From an uncultured Collinsella sp. (GTDB lineage: Bacteria > Actinomycetota > Coriobacteriia > Coriobacteriales > Coriobacteriaceae): a stretch of 21,515 nucleotides of DNA. A program made the translations under genes and the position numbers. Within the stretch, counting starts at the first letter, position 1. The number at the start of each line of letters is the position of its first letter. Location: positions 1 through 21,515 of the forward strand of contig CAAEOL010000057.1 of NCBI GenBank assembly GCA_900757595.1, read 5' to 3'. Shown here one piece after another: positions 15,461-21,515 of the stretch. The notes beneath the pieces are model-generated. The model saw only the letters and a program-made list of their open reading frames with translations, searched no databases and was not told the DNA's origin.

Positions 15461-15490
15461 GAGCCCCAAGATCGGGTGCCTGGGGAAGCT

Positions 15491-16411
15491 TTACAGGAGA
15501 CCGTTGTCCTGGAGGACCTTGCGAATCGCCTCGACGTTCTCGCCGGTCATGGCCTTCACCGGGCGCGGCATGGTCGGGCTGTCGAAGATGCCCATGAGGT
15601 TCATAGCGGTCTTGAAGGCGCCAACGCCACCGGCATAGCCCTGAACGCCAGAGGTGACATCCCAGATGTGCGAAATCTCATTGAGGCGATCCTGCTCAGC
15701 CTTGACGGTAGCCCAGTCACCAGCCTGAGCGGCCTTCCACTGGCGCACGTAGCCCTCGGGCTCAACGTTGGCGAGGCCCGGGACGGAGCCATCGGCGCCG
15801 CCAAGGTAAGCGCCGTCGACAACAACCTCGTGACCGGTGAGGATGCTCATCGGGTGACCGTTCTTCTCGTTCTCCTGAATGAGGTAGCGGAACGAGATGT
15901 CATCGCCCGAGGAATCCTTGACGCCAGCAAGGACGCCCTCGGCGCCGAGCTTAGCAAGGAGCTTCCAGGGGAGCTTGGTGTGAACGCAGACGGGAATGTC
16001 GTAGGCAAAGATGGGCAGGTCGAGCTCCTCGTGCAGGATGCGGAAGTGCTCCTCGACCTCGGTCATACCCTGCAGGGCATAGAACGGGCAGGTGGCGACG
16101 AGGGCATCGGCGCCCAGCTCCTGAGCGACCTTGCCGTGCTCGATCATGCGCTCGGTCTCGGTATCGATGATGCCGACCAGAACAGGCACGCGGTGGTCGA
16201 CGATACGGACGGCCTCGGCGATGATCTGGCGACGACGCTCATCGGTGGAGAAGACGACCTCACCCGAGGAACCCAAGAAGAACAGGCCATCGACGCCGGC
16301 GTCGATCATGCGGTTGATGCTGCGCCCAAAGGAGACAACATCGAGTTGATGATCTTCGGTATCGGGAACAACGACGGGAGGGATAACGCCGGTGAATTTC
16401 TGAGTTGCCAC
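15491..16411 (-). CDS. nanA: N-acetylneuraminate lyase-type aldolase (DHDPS/NAL family)
   Basis: This 306-residue class I aldolase of the DapA/NanA family probably cleaves N-acetylneuraminate to ManNAc and pyruvate. The Schiff-base lysine is Lys165 in GVKDSSGD. The catalytic tyrosine is Tyr138 in FAYDIP, and the pyruvate loop is GSSGE (47-51). Five residues after the tyrosine, where dihydrodipicolinate synthase has Arg, there is Cys143, which argues against DapA. I use a GTG start at 16411: AAGGAG stands six bases before it, and MATQKFTGVIPPVV matches family N-termini. A longer frame from 16495 runs into the preceding gene. Placement before nanK and nanE supports the lyase role. Another 2-keto-acid aldolase activity remains possible. 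Confidence 0.82.
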   Translation of the reverse strand: MATQKFTGVIPPVVVPDTEDHQLDVVSFGRSINRMIDAGVDGLFFLGSSGEVVFSTDERRRQIIAEAVRIVDHRVPVLVGIIDTETERMIEHGKVAQELGADALVATCPFYALQGMTEVEEHFRILHEELDLPIFAYDIPVCVHTKLPWKLLAKLGAEGVLAGVKDSSGDDISFRYLIQENEKNGHPMSILTGHEVVVDGAYLGGADGSVPGLANVEPEGYVRQWKAAQAGDWATVKAEQDRLNEISHIWDVTSGVQGYAGGVGAFKTAMNLMGIFDSPTMPRPVKAMTGENVEAIRKVLQDNGLL

Positions 16412-16479
16412 AAGAATCTCCTTAGTTGTCTGGCGAGCGGCCCTGTGCCGCCCACTCTTGTTGGCAGTGTCCAGGCCGT

Positions 16480-17331
16480 CTAGGCCAAAGAACACGGATA
16501 GAACGTTTGGTTAAAGAAGTCGACGACTTCGTTTTCGAACGCGTTGATGCGCTCGTGAGCGTATTTGGCATAGACGATATGCCTCCGGTCACACTCAAGA
16601 CCGTTGAATACGGCAAACTGGCCCTTGGGATCGCTCACGGCATCCATGAGCGATGTGCCCATGAGCACCGATCCGCGTACCCGAGACGACAGAGCCTCGA
16701 GGCCACCGGGAATTGGATTGGCAGCCGCCGTGCAGGCAAGTCCGCGCTCGTCCAGAGCAGAAACCGCCAGCGCGACACCGCCGCCAAGGCCCTCGCCCCA
16801 TGCAAAGATACGGTCGGGGTCCACGCCATCAAGGTTGCGCGCAACCTTCGCCATCGCGCAACCCCAACGGACGCGACTGACAAAAGCGGGCGAGGTAATC
16901 CCCTGCTGCAGATCGCTGGGTCCAATCGCCTCATCGTCCAGTGCAAGCACGGCATATCCCATGGCGGCAAACCTCGTCATGTGATGCCAGCCGCGCACAG
17001 GCCGATCGATGTCGTGGAACATCAGGCACAGCGGCACGCGCCCAGATACCCGGGCACGACTAACAGGCTCAATCAAACGAGCGTGGACCGCATCGTCACC
17101 GAGCTCAAAGGAGACCTCCGAGTAACGGGCGCAGGGGTTAACAAAGTCAATCGCCGTAATGGCCAGGCCTTGAATCTCAAGATTCGAAGCGCATGTCTCT
17201 AAATCAGAAACATCTGCTTGGACATCACCGTGCCAGTCCCGATATTCTGCGAGCCTTGACGAAACCGTTCCAGGAATTCCCACGAGCCCGGGGACAATCA
17301 GCTCGTCGACATTGCTCTCGCACTTAGACAT
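16480..17331 (-). CDS. Degenerate CE7/AXE1-like alpha/beta-hydrolase lacking the nucleophile serine
   Basis: This 283-residue protein is a divergent paralogue of the esterase encoded just upstream. Shared segments are the strand before the nucleophile (DGVDPDRIFAWG against EGIDLARVFVNG), GQFAVFNGLECDRRH against TQFAVYNNLSCEKRH, and the C-terminal His context. At the nucleophile elbow the partner has GASQGG, while this protein has GEGLGG: Gly181 (codon GGC at 16789-16791) replaces serine. Asp230 and His259 of the presumed triad remain. The elbow-to-Asp interval is about 49 residues against 91 in the partner, so a roughly 40-residue segment is missing. The oxyanion and GQGG motifs are also altered. 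The frame is intact, has a strong Shine-Dalgarno and overlaps the upstream gene by eight bases. It is probably a non-catalytic or reprogrammed protein. Confidence 0.75.
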   Translation of the reverse strand: MSKCESNVDELIVPGLVGIPGTVSSRLAEYRDWHGDVQADVSDLETCASNLEIQGLAITAIDFVNPCARYSEVSFELGDDAVHARLIEPVSRARVSGRVPLCLMFHDIDRPVRGWHHMTRFAAMGYAVLALDDEAIGPSDLQQGITSPAFVSRVRWGCAMAKVARNLDGVDPDRIFAWGEGLGGGVALAVSALDERGLACTAAANPIPGGLEALSSRVRGSVLMGTSLMDAVSDPKGQFAVFNGLECDRRHIVYAKYAHERINAFENEVVDFFNQTFYPCSLA

Positions 17332-18301
17332 GAGCCTCCCCTCCCTTGCAGAAAAACGGAATAATCAAATCGTCAAAGTCCTGAATCTCCTCGTGGCCAA
17401 AGCCCTCAAAGAACTCGTGGCGCTTCTCGCAGGACAGGTTGTTGTAGACCGCAAACTGCGTCGCCGGCGGACAGACGATATCGGCTGTGCCCGTGCCAAA
17501 CAGAATGGGGCATTTGACCATGGGGGCAAAGTTCTTGGAATCGAAGTACGCCAGTTTGGCATAGGCTTCGTCAATACGAGTCGAGTCCTCGTCAAACCAG
17601 CGCGACCAATAGCGCAGGCCCTCGTAGGCAATGTCGTCGGCGTCCAGATCCCAAACCAGGCGGAAATCCGATAAGAAGGGATAGAGGATGGCGGCGCGAT
17701 TAATAAGCTCGCTGTTAAGCGCGCAGGTCGCAATGCCCAAACCGCCGCCCTGCGATGCGCCGTTCACAAATACGCGGGCAAGATCGATGCCCTCGAGCTC
17801 GCGAACGATACGGCACAGAATGCGGATATCCTGATGTAGGCGGACATAGTAGAGGTTGGCCGGGTCGCCGTCGATACCGGCGACGATATGGCCCGCGACC
17901 GTCGTACCCTCAAATCCACCAATGTCCTCGGAGGGGCCTCCTTGGCCAGGACAATCGAGGGCGATGAGCGCCATGCCCATGCCCGCAAACGACGCCTGCT
18001 CGAACCAGCTACGGCTTGCACCCGGATAGCCGTGGAACTGTAGCACCAGCGGCACGGGCTCGTCCGAAACCGGCTTGAGATACTTGGCATGCAGGCGGGC
18101 GCCGCACATGCCGGTATACCAGAGGTCAAAAAACTGGCAGGTCGCGGAATCCGCAACCGAAGTCGCCTCAATCGCATAGTCGAGCTCGACGGCGTCGGCC
18201 TCGGCCATGCGATCCTTCCAAAAGAGATCGAAATCTGATGGACGGGGCATGGCGCCTCGATATTCACCAAATTGATGTTGTAGCTCCTGAGCACTTGGCA
18301 T
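17324..18301 (-). CDS. Acetylxylan esterase-like (CE7/AXE1) carbohydrate deacetylase
   Basis: This 325-residue alpha/beta-hydrolase resembles the acetylxylan esterase/cephalosporin C deacetylase family, cytoplasmic enzymes that remove O-acetyl groups from small sugars. Visible features are the N-terminal FGEYRGAMPRPSDFDLFW, the oxyanion motif FHGYPG (89-94), CPGQGG (117-122), the nucleophile Ser183 in GASQGG, Asp274 in GTADIVCPP and His303 in GFGHEE. No signal peptide is seen. Position between a transporter and nanA suggests it de-acetylates imported O-acetylated sialic acid, an inference. I start at ATG 18301; an in-frame TTG at 18316 is possible and neither has a well-spaced Shine-Dalgarno. 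It overlaps the degenerate paralogue by eight bases. Confidence 0.85.
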   Translation of the reverse strand: MPSAQELQHQFGEYRGAMPRPSDFDLFWKDRMAEADAVELDYAIEATSVADSATCQFFDLWYTGMCGARLHAKYLKPVSDEPVPLVLQFHGYPGASRSWFEQASFAGMGMALIALDCPGQGGPSEDIGGFEGTTVAGHIVAGIDGDPANLYYVRLHQDIRILCRIVRELEGIDLARVFVNGASQGGGLGIATCALNSELINRAAILYPFLSDFRLVWDLDADDIAYEGLRYWSRWFDEDSTRIDEAYAKLAYFDSKNFAPMVKCPILFGTGTADIVCPPATQFAVYNNLSCEKRHEFFEGFGHEEIQDFDDLIIPFFCKGGEAHV

Positions 18302-18337
18302 GGCTCGTGAACCCAACCTTTCGAAATCGCAACGGAG

Positions 18338-18365
18338 GTGCGCCCGGCAAGGGAACCGGGCGCAC
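18338..18365 (-). terminator. Stem-loop between the transporter ATPase and the esterase gene
   Basis: A perfect 10-bp inverted repeat (arm GTGCGCCCGG, 18338-18347 with 18356-18365) with an 8-nt loop lies in the 80-base gap between the ATPase stop and the esterase start. The transcript continues CUCCGUUGCG with no U-run, so it is unlikely to terminate. A role in mRNA stability or processing is more plausible. Confidence 0.5.
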
Positions 18366-18381
18366 GGGAGGGAAAGCGAGG

Positions 18382-19209
18382 CTACTCGCCGAGCTTGGGA
18401 TGCAGCAGCGACGGCGCAGCGCCGAGCAGCATCTTGGTGTAGGGGTCCTGGGGGTGCTGGAAGACCTGCTTGGCCTCGCCCTGCTCGACGATCTTGCCGC
18501 CATTCATAACGATGATGTCGTCAGAGATATAGCGGACCGTCTGGATGTCATGGCTGATGAACACCATGGCCAGGCCGAGCTCCTTCTTAAGGTCGGTCAG
18601 CAGGTTCAGAATCTGCGCGCGGACCGAAACGTCCAGAGCCGAGGTGGGCTCGTCGGCGATGATGGCATCGGGGTTCAGCGACAGGGCACGGGCAATTGCG
18701 ACGCGCTGACGCTGGCCGCCCGAAAGCTGGCCGGGAAGAACCTCGGCAGCGGAGCTGGGCAGACCGGTGAGCTCCAAGAGTTCCTTGACGCGCTTCTCCT
18801 GCTCGGCCTCGGTACCCAGGTTGTGGACGCGCATGGGGTCGAGCAGCTGCTCGCGAACGACCATGCGGGGGTTGAGCGCCGTGGCCGGGTTCTGGAACAC
18901 GACCGAGATGACGCGACCCATGTGGCGACGGTCCTCGGCGGTACGTTTGGTAACGTCCTTGCCCTTAAAGTAGACCTTGCCGCTCGTGGGGGCCTGCAGG
19001 CCGCACATGACGTTAGCGGTGGTGGACTTACCGCAACCGGACTCGCCGACGATGCCAATCGTCTGACCGGGCATGAGCTTAATCGTTACACCCTGGACGG
19101 CGTGAACCAGGTTGGGGTGCAGAATCGAGCCGGTACGGGTCCTAAAGGTGACGTGGACGTCATCAAGGAAGATGATCGGCTCGACGCCGTTGACTGCGGT
19201 CTCGCTCAT
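18382..19209 (-). CDS. Opp/Dpp-family ABC transporter ATPase, DppF type, probable sialic acid importer
   Basis: This 275-residue ATPase has Walker A GESGCGKST (55-63), the Q-loop in FQNPATALNP (105-114), signature LSGGQRQR (162-169), Walker B AIIADEP (182-188) and H-loop His220. It ends soon after the ATPase core and lacks the cysteine-bearing C-terminal extension seen in oppF and oppD of this window. Its ATG follows the stop of the permease-ATPase fusion with no gap, so the two are coupled. Opp/Dpp-type transporters import sialic acid in some bacteria (the Sat type of Haemophilus ducreyi). The nan genes downstream make that the likely substrate, but a peptide cannot be excluded. Confidence 0.88.
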   Translation of the reverse strand: MSETAVNGVEPIIFLDDVHVTFRTRTGSILHPNLVHAVQGVTIKLMPGQTIGIVGESGCGKSTTANVMCGLQAPTSGKVYFKGKDVTKRTAEDRRHMGRVISVVFQNPATALNPRMVVREQLLDPMRVHNLGTEAEQEKRVKELLELTGLPSSAAEVLPGQLSGGQRQRVAIARALSLNPDAIIADEPTSALDVSVRAQILNLLTDLKKELGLAMVFISHDIQTVRYISDDIIVMNGGKIVEQGEAKQVFQHPQDPYTKMLLGAAPSLLHPKLGE

Positions 19210-21225
19210 CTACATCACCTCCGCGTGAGGGGTCAAACCATTTGCCTTGAGCACCTCGTCGGGGAGCTCGGAATAGAAGTGCTCGGTGCCGGGCACGCGC
19301 TTGAAGACCGGACGGGTGTCCAGGCCAATACGCGGGTGGCTCGAGCGGGGCGCGAAGCGATCGCCCTTGGGGAAATCGCGCGGGCTCGGAACGGCGCCGG
19401 GCACCTGGTGCAGGCGGCCCGAACCGCTCTCGATGGACAGAACGGAACCCAGAAGACCGCGGGTGTACTCGTGGATCGGGTTAGTGAGCAGCTCCTTGGT
19501 TGGTGCTTGCTCGATAACTTGACCGGCGTACATAACCGTGATGTTATGGGCGACCTCGGCGACCAGCGCCAGGTCGTGCGAAACGAAGATCATGGCAAAG
19601 CCGAGCTTGGCCTGAAGATCGTTGAGCAGCTTGATGACCTGCTTCTGGACGGTAACGTCCAGAGCGGTCGTGGGCTCGTCGCAGATGACCAGCTTGGGGT
19701 CGCGGGTAAGGGCCATAGCGATCAGGACACGCTGACGCTGGCCGCCGGAAAGCTCGTGCGGATAGCTCTCGAGCGTGCGCTTGGGATCGAGGCCGACGAG
19801 CTCCAGGAGCTCCTCGGCGCTGCGGGTTCCGCCGCGCTTGGTGAGCTGCTTCATCTGGGCAGAGATGAGCATGGAGGGGTTGAGCGAGGACAGGGCGTCC
19901 TGATAGACCATAGCGATATCGGTACCGCGCAGGCCGAACCACTCCTTCTTGCTCATCTTGAGTAGGTCACGGCCCTCCCAGAGGACCTCGCCGGAAAGAT
20001 GCTCGTCCTCATCGGTCAGGCCCATGATGGCCAGCGTGGTGATGGACTTACCGCAACCGGACTCGCCCACCAGGCCCATGGTCTGACCAGGACGGACGTC
20101 AAAGTTGACATGGTCGACGACGTTGATATCACCGTGATGCTCAAACTGAATGCAGAAGTCACGGACCGAGAGAATCGGTTCGACAGACTCGTCGGGCACA
20201 TGGCGATCGTCACGCTTGAGCTCGACATCGCGCAGGGCGCCAAGGCGAGCGGAGAGGGACTGGGCCTGCTCCTTGTAGGCGCGAACGGGGTCGGAGACCA
20301 GCAGGTCGGCCTCGCGACGCTTGGAGGAATCGGTCGGATCCAGGGCGGCAGAGGGAGCAGCGGCCATGGCGTCGGTAATGCCCTCGGAGAGGATGTTGAG
20401 CGCCAGGCAGGTGATCATGATGGCCAGGCCCGGGAACAGCGCCTGCCACCAACGGCCGGCGAGCACGCCGCCGCGGGCGTCGGCGAGGATGTTGCCCCAG
20501 GTAGCGGTGGGCTCCTGGATACCAGCGCCGATGAAGGTCAGCGAGGCCTCGAAGATGATGGCGTCGGCGACCAGGGTAACGGTGAAGACCATGATCGGGG
20601 CGATGCAGTTACGCAGAACATGCTTGATCAAAATCCACGGAGCCTTGGCGCCGGAAACGATGACCGCGCGGACATAGTCCTCGCCGTACTCGGACACGAT
20701 GTTGGCGCGCACGATACGAGCAATCTGCGGAGTGTACATAAAGCCGATGGCGAAGATGATCGACGGCACGGAGTTACCCAGGATGGAGACGAAGACGGCC
20801 GCGAGGGCGATGCCGGGGATGGACATGATGATGTCCAAGATACGCATGATCGTCTCGGAGACGGCCTTGCGCGAAACCGCTGCAAGGGCGCCCACGACCG
20901 AGCCGCAGACCAGAGCCATGGCAGTGGCGCCAAAGCCGATGATCAGCGAGTAACGACCACCGTAGAGCATACGCGACAGAATGTCGCGGCCCTTATCGTC
21001 GGTACCGAAGATAAATCCGTTGCCGGGAGCCTGGCGAGCCGTAAAGATCTCGACCGGGCTATAGGGGGCAAGAAGGGGCGCCAGAATCGCAGTCAGGGCG
21101 ACCAGCACCAGCACGACGGCGGCAATCTTAGAAGACAGTGTCATCTTCTTCCAGCCACCGAGCTTGAGCCCCTTGGAGGCAGCCTTCTCGAGCTGCTCGG
21201 TTTGCTTCTCTCGAATCTTTACCAT
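19210..21225 (-). CDS. Fused ABC permease-ATPase (DppC-DppD type), probable sialic acid importer
   Basis: This 671-residue protein joins two subunits that are separate in the opp operon here. Residues 1-286 are a DppC-type permease: a charged N-terminus, first helix about 33-53, motif FGTDDKGRD (73-81), further helices to about 285, and an EAA loop at about 185-211. A polar linker of about 60 residues follows (287-348). Residues 350-671 are an ATPase with Walker A GESGCGKS (387-394), signature LSGGQRQR (492-499), Walker B LVICDEP (512-518) and His550. The C-terminal extension reads GDRFAPRSS, where other family members have cysteines. I see no frameshift; the frame is continuous. It lies three bases after the partial permease. 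Confidence 0.92.
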   Translation of the reverse strand: MVKIREKQTEQLEKAASKGLKLGGWKKMTLSSKIAAVVLVLVALTAILAPLLAPYSPVEIFTARQAPGNGFIFGTDDKGRDILSRMLYGGRYSLIIGFGATAMALVCGSVVGALAAVSRKAVSETIMRILDIIMSIPGIALAAVFVSILGNSVPSIIFAIGFMYTPQIARIVRANIVSEYGEDYVRAVIVSGAKAPWILIKHVLRNCIAPIMVFTVTLVADAIIFEASLTFIGAGIQEPTATWGNILADARGGVLAGRWWQALFPGLAIMITCLALNILSEGITDAMAAAPSAALDPTDSSKRREADLLVSDPVRAYKEQAQSLSARLGALRDVELKRDDRHVPDESVEPILSVRDFCIQFEHHGDINVVDHVNFDVRPGQTMGLVGESGCGKSITTLAIMGLTDEDEHLSGEVLWEGRDLLKMSKKEWFGLRGTDIAMVYQDALSSLNPSMLISAQMKQLTKRGGTRSAEELLELVGLDPKRTLESYPHELSGGQRQRVLIAMALTRDPKLVICDEPTTALDVTVQKQVIKLLNDLQAKLGFAMIFVSHDLALVAEVAHNITVMYAGQVIEQAPTKELLTNPIHEYTRGLLGSVLSIESGSGRLHQVPGAVPSPRDFPKGDRFAPRSSHPRIGLDTRPVFKRVPGTEHFYSELPDEVLKANGLTPHAEVM

Positions 21226-21228
21226 AAT

Positions 21229-21515
21229 CTACACCGTCCTGATGCGCGGGTTGATGAGCAGATAGAGCATGTCAACCACGATGTTGATGATGATGAAGGC
21301 AAGAGCAACGACGATAACGACGCCCTGAACCAGGTTCGCCTCGTTGCCCTGAACGCCCTGCAGAATCGCGGTGCCCATGCCGGGGAGGTTGAAGATAACC
21401 TCGATGACGACGGCGCCGCCCATGAGGTAACCGATCTTAAGACCGAGGGTAGTGACCGGGGTGATCAGCGCATTGCGAAGAACGTTGATGCCTACGACGA
21501 CCTTCTCGGGAACGC
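21229..21515 (-). CDS. ABC transporter permease, DppB type (3' part only)
   Basis: Only the last 95 codons are in the window; the frame stays open to the edge at 21515. The visible part begins in the EAA loop region (VGINVLRNALITPVTTLG). It continues with GYLMGGAVVIEVIFNLPGMG, the conserved sequence around the penultimate helix, and ends with a last helix and NPRIRTV, the usual DppB ending. It forms one transporter with the fusion protein and the ATPase downstream. The binding protein is expected just outside the window. Confidence 0.9.
   Translation of the reverse strand, partial: VPEKVVVGINVLRNALITPVTTLGLKIGYLMGGAVVIEVIFNLPGMGTAILQGVQGNEANLVQGVVIVVALAFIIINIVVDMLYLLINPRIRTV

Noticed and set aside
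16412..16495. N-terminal extension of nanA from ATG 16495
   Set aside because: It overlaps the end of the preceding gene, and the GTG at 16411 has a well-spaced AAGGAG.
18238..19965. Long plus-strand open frame of 575 codons opposite the two transporter ATPase regions
   Set aside because: Its translation shows no family motifs, while the minus strand encodes clear Walker and signature motifs. It is an antisense shadow of GC-rich codon use.
1..21515. tRNA, CRISPR array, insertion sequence, toxin-antitoxin or phage genes
   Set aside because: Searched by eye on both strands; no cloverleaf, spaced direct repeats, transposase motifs or terminal repeats were seen.

Overview
All twenty protein genes lie on the minus strand, so transcription runs from high to low coordinates. 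The GC-rich sequence, the rapZ-whiA-gap-pgk-tpiA-secG gene order (an actinobacterial arrangement) and the many peptide-type ABC transporter genes suggest a gut actinobacterium of the Coriobacteriia, most likely Collinsella or a close relative. This assignment is an inference from gene content, not from a marker search. I see no tRNA, rRNA, CRISPR array, transposase or phage gene.

In transcription order, the first block (21515 to 13597) looks like a sialic acid uptake and catabolism operon. It holds the end of a DppB-type permease, a 671-residue protein that fuses a DppC-type permease to a DppD-type ATPase, and a second ATPase. Two tandem carbohydrate-esterase-like proteins follow, then a NanA-type lyase, a ROK-family ManNAc kinase (NanK) and ManNAc-6-P epimerase (NanE). 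Together they would import a sialic acid, possibly remove O-acetyl groups, and convert it through ManNAc and ManNAc-6-P to GlcNAc-6-P. The second esterase-like protein has lost its nucleophile serine and about 40 residues, so it looks like a pseudoenzyme encoded in overlap with its intact paralogue.

The second block (13477 to 6352) holds rapZ, whiA, gap, pgk, tpiA, gpmI and secG. It follows the actinobacterial super-operon, but yvcK is absent between rapZ and whiA, and gpmI is inserted before secG. Clear terminator-like hairpins follow gap, gpmI and secG. A perfect 14-bp palindrome of the LacI-family type lies upstream of gap.

The third block (6057 to 115) is a complete peptide-type ABC importer, oppA-B-C-D-F. 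Its binding protein is a lipoprotein with a twin-arginine-like signal. A hairpin separates oppA from oppB, and a large nested inverted repeat follows oppF.

A general feature is the number of strong stem-loops between co-directional genes (oppA|oppB, gpmI|secG, gap|pgk, nanE|rapZ, nanK|nanE, nanA|nanK, ATPase|esterase). They probably set relative expression inside long transcripts. No gene-free stretch reaches 300 bases; the longest, upstream of oppA (6058-6351), is described below.
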